A stretch of 14,663 nucleotides of DNA from CAYNFP01 sp964492595 (GCA_964492595.1 CAZBKY010000019.1:1-14663), one strand, 5' to 3'; positions 7,089-14,369 are shown, counted from the stretch's first letter. Notes: generated by a model from the sequence alone, not told the origin. Numbers and translations are program-made.

Positions 7089-8063
7089 ATGAAAAAAAGA
7101 TTTAAAACAAAAAAAACAGGTATTAGAAGATTTTTTATAATCGCTTTAATTCTTTTTACCATTTATTTTATGATGGGACTTTTATATAATGGGGAAAAAA
7201 TAAATATAAAAGATTTGTTATTCACTTCAACATTAAATGAAATGATAAATGAGGACAGTTTTATATCTAAAAGTCTGGATATAGACATCACTGCTCCTGA
7301 GAACTTAATATATGTATCATTAAATAAAATAATTAATAAAAATGATATGGCAGTTTTTTCAAGTAAGGAAGACGACTACTTTAATTATGATAATTCTGAG
7401 TCTGATTATGTAGAAGACCCCAGTGAAATAAAAATCAATAATCCAATTGTATATTTATATAATTCTCATCAGTTAGAGGAATATAATATGGCAGTTTTAT
7501 ATGATTATAGTATTAAACCTAATGTGTTAATAGCTTCATATATATTAAAAGAAAAATTTATTGATATGGGAATACCTTCTATAGTGGAAACTTCAAACAT
7601 TAAAAAATATTTAAATGATAATAAGCTCAAATATAACTATAGCTATGTCGCAAGTCGTTATTTTGCAGAAATTATGTTAAAAAAAGAACCTACTATTAAA
7701 TATTTAATTGATATACATAGAGATTCATCAAAAATAAATAAAACTCTATATACTTTAAATGGCAAAGAATATGCCAGAATAATGTTTGTTGTAGGGTTAG
7801 ATAATCCAAATTATAAACCAAATTTAAATTTAGCTACAATACTTAATGAAAAATTCAATAAAAAATACCCGAGTTTCAGCAGAGGAATATATAAAAAAAG
7901 CGGAAAGGGGGTAAATGGAGTATATAATCAAGATTTAAGTGAAAATTCAATTTTACTTGAAATCGGAGGAGTTGATAATACCATAGAGCAGGTTAATAAT
8001 ACTATGGATTTAGTTGCAGAAATAATAGGAGGTTTTATAAAGGAGAAGGAAAATGGAAACTAG
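7089..8063 (+). CDS. spoIIP: Stage II sporulation protein P (engulfment amidase)
   Basis: SpoIIP is a membrane-anchored cell-wall amidase/endopeptidase that acts with SpoIID and SpoIIM to thin septal peptidoglycan during engulfment of the forespore. After a basic N-terminus, a membrane segment spans about 14-33. The catalytic domain starts near 118 with VYLYNSHQLEEY (His127, Glu130), then LIDIHRDS (His210) and ILLEIGGVDNT (Glu291), which match the family's zinc and catalytic residues. I start at the ATG at 7089 because AAAGGG (7078-7083) sits 5 bases before it. A longer frame from TTG at 7071 would include that site. The length of 324 residues is a little under the usual ~400, with a short linker. 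It overlaps the next gene by 11 bases. Confidence 0.92.
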   Translation: MKKRFKTKKTGIRRFFIIALILFTIYFMMGLLYNGEKINIKDLLFTSTLNEMINEDSFISKSLDIDITAPENLIYVSLNKIINKNDMAVFSSKEDDYFNYDNSESDYVEDPSEIKINNPIVYLYNSHQLEEYNMAVLYDYSIKPNVLIASYILKEKFIDMGIPSIVETSNIKKYLNDNKLKYNYSYVASRYFAEIMLKKEPTIKYLIDIHRDSSKINKTLYTLNGKEYARIMFVVGLDNPNYKPNLNLATILNEKFNKKYPSFSRGIYKKSGKGVNGVYNQDLSENSILLEIGGVDNTIEQVNNTMDLVAEIIGGFIKEKENGN

Positions 8064-8385
8064 TAAGAAAAAATTAAATTATACATTAATAATAATACTT
8101 GTATTCTTTATAATATTTATTGCAATATATTTTACAGGGCTTACAGATTTATACGAGTATCAGCAGTATAATAAGATGTCAATCACAAAAGAAGCAATAG
8201 AAAGGTTTGAGAGTGATGTAGAAGAGGGAAAAAATATTATAATTGAAGATTATTTGGAAATTACAGCCAAAGACTATTCAAACAGTTTAAGTAAACTTGG
8301 CAACAAAACAAGTAATTTTTTTGAAAATTTCATGACTAAAGGTATAAAAAGAGCATTCCATGTAATAGCAAGATTTTTTACATAA
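8053..8385 (+). CDS. Small membrane protein coupled to spoIIP, unknown function
   Basis: I do not recognise this 110-residue protein. A short basic N-terminus is followed by one membrane segment at about 9-30 (NYTLIIILVFFIIFIAIYFTGL). Next come an acidic, helical extracytoplasmic part (EAIERFESDVEEGKNIIIEDYLE) and a C-terminal amphipathic stretch (GIKRAFHVIARFFT) that could contact the membrane again. It starts inside the end of spoIIP (11-base overlap) with AAAGGAGAAGG just upstream, so translation is coupled. That context suggests a part in sporulation or in the SpoIIP complex; this is inference from position only. SpoIID and SpoIIM do not resemble it in size or topology. Confidence 0.75.
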   Translation: METSKKKLNYTLIIILVFFIIFIAIYFTGLTDLYEYQQYNKMSITKEAIERFESDVEEGKNIIIEDYLEITAKDYSNSLSKLGNKTSNFFENFMTKGIKRAFHVIARFFT

Positions 8386-8449
8386 AAAAGAGCCACTTTT
8401 TTTTATATTAATGGTGTGATAATTAAATCTCCTTATTAATAAGCGGCTC
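8384..8449 (-). terminator. Long-loop terminator between convergent genes
   Basis: On the minus strand GAGCCGCTT (8441-8449) pairs with AAGTGGCTC (8390-8398) in 9 bp with one G-U, followed by TTTTTT (8384-8389). The loop is about 42 bases and contains a second possible stem (ATTAAT at 8407-8412 and 8435-8440). On the plus strand the same pairing has one A-C mismatch and no T-run, so it terminates mainly the minus-strand YigZ-type gene. Confidence 0.65.
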
Positions 8450-8478
8450 ATTATATATTATGCACGGTTTATTAGTAA

Positions 8479-8835
8479 TTATTCATATTTATTTAATAAT
8501 TTTGAAGCAGTTTCTTTGTATGTTCTAGTTAATAGTCCTCTTCCCAGCAAAACACCCCCAAAATACCTTACAACTACAATTAGAGTATCATCTAATTTTT
8601 TTAAATTAATTATATTCAAAAGAGGAAGTCCGGCTGTACCACTTGGTTCCCTATCTTCATGTTTTTTCTCAATATTTCCTATTTTATAGGCATAAACTAT
8701 ATGCTTTGCTTTTTTATTTTCTTTTTTAACACTAGCCAAAATATCTAAAACTTCATCTTCATTATTTATTTTATATAAATATCCATAAAATTTAGATCTT
8801 TTCACTTCAGTGTAGCTGTTAGCTATTTTGTTCAT
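8479..8835 (-). CDS. YigZ/IMPACT N-terminal domain protein, one-domain form
   Basis: Matches the UPF0029/IMPACT N-terminal domain: SKFYGYLYKI, KHIVYAYKIG, the signature EPSGTAGLPLL (63-73), and VVVRYFGGVLLGRGLLTRTY (86-105). The usual bacterial YigZ is about 200-220 residues, with a C-terminal DUF1949 domain. This one ends right after the first domain at 118 residues, with a normal stop and terminator. The usual GAGGL is GRGLL here. Its biochemical role is not settled; eukaryotic IMPACT affects Gcn2 signalling. It begins 5 bases after the previous gene's stop with no strong ribosome site, so it is probably translated by coupling. Confidence 0.9.
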   Translation of the reverse strand: MNKIANSYTEVKRSKFYGYLYKINNEDEVLDILASVKKENKKAKHIVYAYKIGNIEKKHEDREPSGTAGLPLLNIINLKKLDDTLIVVVRYFGGVLLGRGLLTRTYKETASKLLNKYE

Positions 8836-8839
8836 TTAT

Positions 8840-9160
8840 TTAGTCTTTCAGCGAATCACTGTCATATTTTCTTCTTAAAGTAAGTTGTTGCTGAATAAGA
8901 ATCATATCTTCTCTAAGTTTAACTACTTCATCAAAATTTACTATGGGTATAGCAAGAATAATTTCCGGATATTCGCTTGCGATGGCTTCAAGAATTTGTC
9001 TTGCTAATTTTCTTGAAGTATATACATCAAATTCTTCTACTTTCTTTAGTGAACGTCCCAGTAATTTCATCTTCAAAAGTTTTTCTTCTATATCTTCTTT
9101 TATAGATTCCACACTACGCTTTTCTACTAAATAATCTTCTTTATCATTAATTTGAGTCAT
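8840..9160 (-). CDS. Hypothetical helical cytoplasmic protein
   Basis: I do not recognise this 106-residue protein. It is charged, has no membrane segment or signal, and looks mostly helical: a likely coiled stretch SVESIKEDIEEKLLKMKLLGRSLKKVEEF (16-44), a middle helix with a hydrophobic turn (SEYPEIILAIPIVNFDEVV), and a charged tail. The start has a very good ribosome site on the minus strand (AGGGAGGT) and a clear promoter. It is co-transcribed with, and placed directly before, the YigZ-type gene. Confidence 0.75.
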   Translation of the reverse strand: MTQINDKEDYLVEKRSVESIKEDIEEKLLKMKLLGRSLKKVEEFDVYTSRKLARQILEAIASEYPEIILAIPIVNFDEVVKLREDMILIQQQLTLRRKYDSDSLKD

Positions 9161-9179
9161 TTTAACCTCCCTTAATTTT

Positions 9180-9207
9180 ATTATAAATTAAATTATAATT
9201 TTTGCAA
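9180..9207 (-). promoter_or_regulatory. Promoter for the 106-residue protein / YigZ-type operon
   Basis: On the minus strand, -35 TTGCAA (9202-9207), a 16-base spacer, and -10 TATAAT (9180-9185). Transcription would start near 9173, immediately upstream of the ribosome site. Confidence 0.6.
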
Positions 9208-9235
9208 GTATTTAGTGATTATCTAAATATTGTTA

Positions 9236-9256
9236 TGTATAATAAGACTTGAAAGG
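9236..9256 (+). promoter_or_regulatory. uvrC: -10 element and ribosome site for uvrC
   Basis: TATAAT (9238-9243) preceded directly by TG, with no good -35. A start near 9250 gives a very short leader beginning at the ribosome site GAAAGGA (9251-9256), 8 bases before the ATG. Confidence 0.45.
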
Positions 9257-9264
9257 ATTTAATT

Positions 9265-11016
9265 ATGTTTAAAGAAGAATTATCTTTAGTACCTAAAAAA
9301 AATGGCTGCTATTTAATGAAAGATGCATATGGCACTATAATATATGTAGGTAAAGCAAAAAATTTAGCTAACAGACTAAGAAGTTATTTTAATGGTAGAG
9401 TGACTGGCAAGACTTTTGTATTAGTTAGAGAAATCAAATCTTTTGAATATATTATAACTAATACTGAAGCTGAAGCATTTATATTAGAGTTAAATTTAAT
9501 TAAAAAATATAATCCTAAATACAATATTCTTCTAAAAGATGATAAAAGTTATCCATATATAGAATTAACTAATGAAAAATATCCAAGGGTTATAATTAGA
9601 AGAGAATTAAATATAAAAAAGAAAAACAGATATTTATTTGGACCATATCCCAATGTATATGCTGCAAGAAGGGTAGTTAATTTAATTAATAGATTATATC
9701 CTTTGAGAAAATGTGTTACTATGCCTAAAAAAGAATGTTTATATTATCATATAAATGAATGCTTGGGTTATTGCATAAATAAAAATATTGATATTTCTTT
9801 AATGATAAAAGAGATTATAAGTATACTGAGTGGTAATGATGATAAACTTATTAGTAAAATAAAAGAAAAAATGAAATTGAATTCAGATAATATGAATTAT
9901 GAAATAGCTGCTTCCTTAAAAAATGAACTTGAATATATTGATCTTATTAGAGAAAAACAAAAAGTTGAACTTAATGATGGAATAAATAGAGATATAATTA
10001 ATTATTATATAAATAATGGATATATGAGTATATCAGTTTTCTTTTTAAGAAATGGTAAATTAGTTGGAAATCATTCTAGTATTAAACCTATAATAACAGA
10101 AGTTAAGGATGAAGTAGAGACATTTATAATAGACTTTTATTCAAAAAACAATTTAATTCCCAAGGAAATAATAGTGCCTTCTTTAATCAACTGTGAAATA
10201 ATTGCCTCTATTCTAGAAACAAAAGTAGTGAATGTATCAAAAGGAATTAAAAAGAAGTTATTTGATATGGCAAGTGAAAATGCCAAGATAAGTCTGGAGA
10301 ATGATATAGAGAAAATATACAGAAATGAAGAGAGAAATACTAAAGCGAATGAAGAATTAATGAATATTTTGGGGCTGGATAGTTTAAGTGTTATAGAGGC
10401 TTTTGACAACTCCAATTTATTTGGAAACTATACAGTATCTGGAATGATTACATTTATTGATGGAATACCTTCTAAAAAAGACTATAGAAAATATAAGACA
10501 TCATTTAATAAAAATGATGATGTGAAAGCGATGAAGGAAGTTATTTATAGAAGATACTTTAAAGTATTGAAAGATAGACTTAGAATTCCGGATCTGATTA
10601 TAGTTGATGGCGGAGTTAATCAAATAAATGCATGTAGGGAAGTATTGAATAGTTTAAACTTATATATTAAAGTGTGCGGATTAAAGAAAAACTCTAAGCA
10701 TCAGACTAATGAATTAATAGATGGGGATTCCCTGCAGGTAGTGAATATTGATAAGAAAAGTAATGCATTTTATTTATTATCCAGAATAGGAGATGAAATT
10801 CACAGATATACAATAAGCTATCATAAAACTATTAGAAGCAAGGGATCAATATCAAGTGAACTTGATAATATAGAGGGAATAGGGCCTGAAAGAAAAAAAA
10901 CATTAATTAAAGAATTTGGATCACTTAAAAAAATAAAGGAAGCATCTATAGAGGAATTATCTAAATTTATTCCTAGAAATATTGCGGTTAAAATGAAAGA
11001 GAATTTTGATAATTAA
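9265..11016 (+). CDS. uvrC: Excinuclease ABC subunit UvrC
   Basis: Makes both incisions in nucleotide excision repair with UvrA and UvrB. The GIY-YIG domain spans about 10-90 (GCYLMKD...IIYVGKAKNLANRLRSYF). Four cysteines (150, 158, 166, 170) match the region proposed to hold an Fe-S cluster in UvrC. The UVR motif (about 192-230) binds UvrB. The C-terminal RNase H-like nuclease has Asp381 (EAFDNSN), Asp448 (IIVDGG) and Asp510/His513 (GDEIHRY). Tandem helix-hairpin-helix motifs follow (DNIEGIGPERKKTL and on). The length of 583 residues is normal. The usual DISH at the first nuclease Asp reads DNSN, which keeps the Asp. The gene is divergent from the 106-residue protein gene and ends in a strong terminator; uvrA and uvrB are not in the window. 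Confidence 0.97.
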   Translation: MFKEELSLVPKKNGCYLMKDAYGTIIYVGKAKNLANRLRSYFNGRVTGKTFVLVREIKSFEYIITNTEAEAFILELNLIKKYNPKYNILLKDDKSYPYIELTNEKYPRVIIRRELNIKKKNRYLFGPYPNVYAARRVVNLINRLYPLRKCVTMPKKECLYYHINECLGYCINKNIDISLMIKEIISILSGNDDKLISKIKEKMKLNSDNMNYEIAASLKNELEYIDLIREKQKVELNDGINRDIINYYINNGYMSISVFFLRNGKLVGNHSSIKPIITEVKDEVETFIIDFYSKNNLIPKEIIVPSLINCEIIASILETKVVNVSKGIKKKLFDMASENAKISLENDIEKIYRNEERNTKANEELMNILGLDSLSVIEAFDNSNLFGNYTVSGMITFIDGIPSKKDYRKYKTSFNKNDDVKAMKEVIYRRYFKVLKDRLRIPDLIIVDGGVNQINACREVLNSLNLYIKVCGLKKNSKHQTNELIDGDSLQVVNIDKKSNAFYLLSRIGDEIHRYTISYHKTIRSKGSISSELDNIEGIGPERKKTLIKEFGSLKKIKEASIEELSKFIPRNIAVKMKENFDN

Positions 11017-11031
11017 AAAATAACTTAAAAG

Positions 11032-11064
11032 AAAAGTATTTAAAAAAATACTTTTTTATTTTAT
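11032..11064 (+). terminator. uvrC terminator
   Basis: AAAAGTATTT (11032-11041), loop AAAA, AAATACTTTT (11046-11055), then TTATTTT. A perfect 10-bp stem with a U-tail. The -10-like TATAAT (11062-11067) for the next gene abuts it. Confidence 0.8.
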
Positions 11065-11089
11065 AATTGAATAAAGAGGTAAAAACAAG

Positions 11090-11932
11090 ATGAAAAATGA
11101 TTATGTATCTTTTTATACTCCAACTAATGTTTATATACCATTTGAAAATTCAGATAAATTAAATCTCAGAAAAAATAAAATAGTTTATTGTGGGGAAAAA
11201 TTAGGATGTATGAATGATGGATTTCATATATATTCTTCAGTGTCAGGTATAGTTAAAGGAGCCAGTAAGATAAATATTCTTAATAACATGTGTGATTCTT
11301 TAGTTATTGAAAATGATTATAAGGATAAAAGATTTAAATTAAATGGGGGCAAGGAAAGAATAGATTTATACAAAAGAAAAGAAACTAACGAGTTACTGGA
11401 ATTATATAATTTAAGTAGAAAATTCAATGGCAAGAAATATTTGGTTGTTGATTTATTAGTCTCAAAGAATGATTTAGAAAATAAATACATTTTAAGAGAA
11501 AAAGTTTATGAAATACTTGAGACAATTGATGCGCTTATTACAATATTTAGTCTTGAAACTGCTTTTATAGCAGTTAATAACAAGGAATGTCAGGAATATT
11601 TAGAAATGTACTGTGGAATTTATCCAAACATATCTTTTTCAAGCAAGGTAATGAGAAATGATAAAATAGTTAATTATAATGGAAATGATATTTTAAATTT
11701 ATACTATGTATTAAAATATAATAAAAAACTATGTGAGAAATTTATTACAGTGGTTTCTGATAAAAAACAAATAAAGGTTGTTAAAATTAAACTTAATATT
11801 ATGATTAAAGAATTAATGGACTTTTTAAGCTTAAAATATAATAAAATAACAATAATTACCCATGATAATTTAAAAATAACTAACTATAATGGAATAATTA
11901 CTGATAAAATAAAGACGATAATAGTAAATTAA
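11090..11932 (+). CDS. RnfC-like protein lacking the ferredoxin and flavin motifs
   Basis: A 280-residue protein whose order of motifs follows RnfC. It opens with a barrel-sandwich part, VYIPF (14-18), then VYCGEKLG (32-39), YSSVSGIVKG (48-57) and LVIEND (71-76). A diverged NQO1-like middle follows (117-165). Next is the region NDILNLYYVLKYNKKLCEKFITVVSD (199-224), like the 'gkPl-RvvTV' block of RnfC, and an SLBB-like piece, KIKLNIMIKELMDFL (232-246). The GGAGFP-type glycine loop and all CxxCxxC iron-sulfur motifs are missing, and no rnf gene is near. Electron transfer is therefore unlikely; a binding or structural role is possible. The family link is by eye and not certain. The ribosome site is AAAGAGGT (11073-11080). 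It could share function with nothing visible here. Confidence 0.6.
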   Translation: MKNDYVSFYTPTNVYIPFENSDKLNLRKNKIVYCGEKLGCMNDGFHIYSSVSGIVKGASKINILNNMCDSLVIENDYKDKRFKLNGGKERIDLYKRKETNELLELYNLSRKFNGKKYLVVDLLVSKNDLENKYILREKVYEILETIDALITIFSLETAFIAVNNKECQEYLEMYCGIYPNISFSSKVMRNDKIVNYNGNDILNLYYVLKYNKKLCEKFITVVSDKKQIKVVKIKLNIMIKELMDFLSLKYNKITIITHDNLKITNYNGIITDKIKTIIVN

Positions 11933-11956
11933 TTTATGGTAAAATAATATAGAGTA

Positions 11957-11989
11957 TGATAGAATTCATATATTCTTATTAATAAGGAG
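11957..11989 (+). promoter_or_regulatory. glyS: glyS promoter (extended -10) and ribosome site
   Basis: TG-A-TAGAAT (11957-11965), the same nine bases as at the sepF promoter, without a clear -35. The predicted start near 11972 gives a ~25-base leader with AAGGAG (11984-11989). The 64-base gap is too short for a T-box leader. Confidence 0.55.
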
Positions 11990-11996
11990 TGGGAAT

Positions 11997-13367
11997 ATGA
12001 GCGAAATTAATATGGAGAAAATGGTAAACCTGTGCAAACAGTATGGCTTCATTTATCAGGGCAGTGAAATATATGGTGGGCTTGCTAATACTTGGGATTA
12101 CGGACCATTAGGTAGTAGGTTAAAAAATAATATTAAAGATGCATGGAGAAAAAGATTTATTCAAGAAAGAAAGAACAGCTATGAGCTTGATGCAGATATT
12201 TTAATGCATCCAAAAGTTTGGGAAGCAAGTGGTCATGTATCAGGTTTTTCTGATCCTTTGGTGGACTGTAAAGAATGTAAATCAAGACATAGAGTTGACG
12301 CCCTTATTGAAGATTTTGACTTAGATATAAAAGTTGGGAAAATGTCACAAGAAGAAATGATGGAATATATTAAAATTAATAAAGTTCCATGTCCTAAGTG
12401 TGGAAAAAGTAATTATACTGATTTGAGGCAGTTTAATTTAATGTTTGAAACTTATAGAGGTGTAACTAATGACAGCAAAAGTATTATATATTTAAGACCA
12501 GAAAATGCTCAAGGAGAATATGTTAACTTTTTAAATGTTCAAAGAAGTATGAGATGCAAATTACCATTTAGTATTGGTCAGATAGGCAAGGCTTTTAGAA
12601 ACGAAATCACTCCCGGCAATTTTATATTTAGAACTATAGAATTTGAGCAGATGGAATATCAAACCTTTTGTAAACCTAGTACTGAAATAGAATTATATGA
12701 TTATTTTAAGGAATATGGTAAGAAATTTTTTATTGATTTAGGACTTCCTGAGGAAAAATTGAGATTTAAAGATCACGAAAAACTAATCTTTTATGCAAAT
12801 GCTGCTTGTGATATTGAATATCTTTTTCCATTTGGTTGGGGAGAATTAAATGGTACTCATAGCAGAACTGATTATGATTTAAAAAAACATCAGGAGTTTT
12901 CAAAACAAAATATGGAATATTTAGATACTGATACAAATGAGAAATATATTCCTTATATCGTAGAATCGACTTATGGTGTTGGCAGAGCTGTTTTAGCACT
13001 TTTATTTGAATCATATCGCGAAGAACAGTTAGAAGATGGTACGACTAGAGAAGTAATGCATTTACACCCTTTTTTAGCTCCTTATAAGATATGCATTCTT
13101 CCTTTAATTAAAAAGATTCATGGTGAAAAAGCAAGCGAGCTTTATGAAATGTTATCTAAAGAGTTTATGTGTACTTGTGATGAATCGGGATCAATAGGTA
13201 AAAGATATAGAAGACAAGATATTATTGGAACACCTTTTTCAATAACTATTGATGATGATACGTTAAATAATGATACAGTTACTGTAAGAGATAGAGATAC
13301 TATGAAACAAACAACAATAAAAATTTCTGAAATAAAAAGTTATATAGAAGAAAAAATTACTTTTTGA
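11997..13367 (+). CDS. glyS: Glycyl-tRNA synthetase, alpha2 (single-chain) type
   Basis: Charges tRNA-Gly with glycine; class II synthetase of the homodimeric type, not the alpha2-beta2 GlyQ/GlyS form of B. subtilis. The N-terminal catalytic core has WDYGPLGSRLKNNIKDAW (33-50) and HPKVWEASGHVSGFSDPL (71-88). Two CxxC pairs (Cys91/94, Cys132/135) probably bind zinc. The glycine-binding loop is YLRPENAQGEYVNF (165-178), motif 2 is AFRNEI...FRTIEFEQME (199-220), and motif 3 is TYGVGRAVLALL (325-336) with Arg330. The anticodon-binding domain is about 357-456 (LAPYKICILPL, RRQDIIGTPFSITID). The length of 456 residues is normal. It ends in TGA, which shows that TGA is a stop in this genome. Confidence 0.97.
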   Translation: MSEINMEKMVNLCKQYGFIYQGSEIYGGLANTWDYGPLGSRLKNNIKDAWRKRFIQERKNSYELDADILMHPKVWEASGHVSGFSDPLVDCKECKSRHRVDALIEDFDLDIKVGKMSQEEMMEYIKINKVPCPKCGKSNYTDLRQFNLMFETYRGVTNDSKSIIYLRPENAQGEYVNFLNVQRSMRCKLPFSIGQIGKAFRNEITPGNFIFRTIEFEQMEYQTFCKPSTEIELYDYFKEYGKKFFIDLGLPEEKLRFKDHEKLIFYANAACDIEYLFPFGWGELNGTHSRTDYDLKKHQEFSKQNMEYLDTDTNEKYIPYIVESTYGVGRAVLALLFESYREEQLEDGTTREVMHLHPFLAPYKICILPLIKKIHGEKASELYEMLSKEFMCTCDESGSIGKRYRRQDIIGTPFSITIDDDTLNNDTVTVRDRDTMKQTTIKISEIKSYIEEKITF

Positions 13368-13398
13368 TAAAATAGAGTAAAGAACTTTACATTTTATC
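13366..13398 (+). other. Long hairpin after glyS, overlapping the sepF -35
   Basis: GATAAAAT (13366-13373) pairs with ATTTTATC (13391-13398), and GTAAAG (13377-13382) with CTTTAC (13385-13390), with AGA bulged on one side: 14 bp in all. No T-run follows, so it is a poor intrinsic terminator. It contains the sepF -35 element and could act as mRNA 3'-end protection or an operator-like dyad. Confidence 0.5.
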
Positions 13399-13415
13399 TT
13401 AGGATATGATAGAAT
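13386..13415 (+). promoter_or_regulatory. sepF: sepF promoter
   Basis: -35 TTTACA (13386-13391), an 18-base spacer, and extended -10 TG-A-TAGAAT (13407-13415). Transcription would start near 13422, just upstream of the GGAGG ribosome site at 13434-13438. Confidence 0.65.
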
Positions 13416-13448
13416 AATCATATAATAGTGTATGGAGGCAAAAAGTTT

Positions 13449-13847
13449 ATGGCATTAGGTAAATTAAGGAAAATATTTAATCCTGATGAAGGTGAAGCTC
13501 AAGATGAAGAATATTATACAATAAACTCAGATGAAACTGTTAGGAAAGCTGCTGATTGTGGAAACAATATGATTTTAGTTGAGCCAAGAGCTTATTCTGA
13601 AAGTCAACAGATTGCAGATCATTTAAAAGGTAGAAATGCAGTAGTTGTGAATTTTAAAAGAGTTACTAGCGACCAGTCAAAAAGAATTTTAGATTTTTTA
13701 ACCGGAACTTTATATGCTATTGGCGGGAGTATGGAAAAACTAGGTACAGGAATTTATTTATGCACTCCTAAAAATATTGCAGTTCAGGGGAAAATGACCG
13801 AAGAAGAAGGCAAAAAAGCATCTTCAGAAGATACAATCGAATGGTAA
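13449..13847 (+). CDS. sepF: Cell division protein SepF
   Basis: Membrane anchor of FtsZ that helps shape the septum in Gram-positive bacteria. The short basic amphipathic start (MALGKLRKIF) fits the membrane-binding helix. An acidic linker (12-30) follows, then the SepF core at about 40-108: ILVEPRAYSESQQIADHLKGR, VVVNFKRVTSDQSKRILDFLTG, LYAIGGSMEKLGTGIYLCTP. I start at ATG 13449 because GGAGG at 13434-13438 precedes it by 10 bases. A longer frame from GTG 13428 would place that site inside the coding sequence. The length of 132 residues is normal. divIVA follows after 20 bases, echoing the sepF-divIVA division cluster of Bacillota but without ylmG, ylmH or ileS. Confidence 0.95.
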   Translation: MALGKLRKIFNPDEGEAQDEEYYTINSDETVRKAADCGNNMILVEPRAYSESQQIADHLKGRNAVVVNFKRVTSDQSKRILDFLTGTLYAIGGSMEKLGTGIYLCTPKNIAVQGKMTEEEGKKASSEDTIEW

Positions 13848-13867
13848 AAAAACATTGAGGTGTTTCT

Positions 13868-14308
13868 ATGGAAAAATTTAATACAGTTTTTCGTGGATAT
13901 GATAAAAATCAAGTAAATAAAGTTCTTGATGAAGTCATAAAGAATTATGAACTTTTACTTAATAAAAGTAAAATCACTGAAACTGATAACCTAAAATTAA
14001 AAGAAAAGCTAGAACATTATGAAAAATTAGAGAGTACTTTGAATAAGGCAATATTTACTGCTGAAGAGGCTTGTGAAAAGATAAAAACAATGGCAAGGCA
14101 AGAGTCAGATACTATGTTGCAAGAAGCAAGGCGAAACTCTAATAGAATAATCAATGATGCTTTAATGAAAGCTGAAAAAGCCGAAGATGATATAGAAACA
14201 TTAAAAAGAAATGTAAGATTCTTCAAGAAAAGATTAAGAGCAATCATTGAAAGTCAACTGCAAGTAATAGATGAAATAGATGATATAGATTTAAATAAAT
14301 ATGAATAA
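13868..14308 (+). CDS. divIVA: Septum/pole-site protein DivIVA
   Basis: A coiled-coil protein that binds negatively curved membrane at septa and poles and recruits division and growth proteins. The N-terminal lipid-binding domain is recognisable: MEKFNTVFRGYDKNQVNKVLDEVIKNYELLL (1-31), with the conserved F-RGYD--QV motif. A long heptad-like helix spans about 36-125 (KLKEKLEHYEKLESTL, EEACEKIKTMARQESDTMLQEARR). The tail is short and acidic. At 146 residues it is slightly shorter than DivIVA of B. subtilis and longer than GpsB. The ribosome site GAGGTG (13857-13862) is 5 bases before the ATG. It is probably co-transcribed with sepF and is followed by its own terminator. Confidence 0.92.
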   Translation: MEKFNTVFRGYDKNQVNKVLDEVIKNYELLLNKSKITETDNLKLKEKLEHYEKLESTLNKAIFTAEEACEKIKTMARQESDTMLQEARRNSNRIINDALMKAEKAEDDIETLKRNVRFFKKRLRAIIESQLQVIDEIDDIDLNKYE

Positions 14309-14333
14309 AAATTGCACATTTAAGTGAATTTTT
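14307..14333 (+). terminator. divIVA terminator
   Basis: AAAAATT, one bulged G, CAC (14307-14317), loop ATTTAA, then GTGAATTTTT (14324-14333): 10 bp with a T-run in the right arm. It ends one base before the infC -35 element. Confidence 0.65.
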
Positions 14334-14334
14334 G

Positions 14335-14363
14335 TTGACAAAGACATATAAATAGTATATATT
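14335..14363 (+). promoter_or_regulatory. infC: Strong sigma-A promoter of the infC operon
   Basis: A perfect -35 TTGACA (14335-14340), a 17-base spacer, and -10 TATATT (14358-14363). It is the most canonical promoter in the window. Transcription would start near 14370, giving an untranslated leader of about 125 bases. Confidence 0.85.
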
Positions 14364-14369
14364 ATATTA

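Noticed and set aside
8943..9134. Plus-strand open frame opposite the 106-residue protein gene
   Set aside because: It is antisense to a gene with better promoter and ribosome site, and its serine/phenylalanine-rich content is typical of a shadow.
11933..11996. Possible T-box leader for glyS
   Set aside because: The gap is only 64 bases and holds a promoter and a ribosome site. There is no room for a specifier stem or antiterminator.
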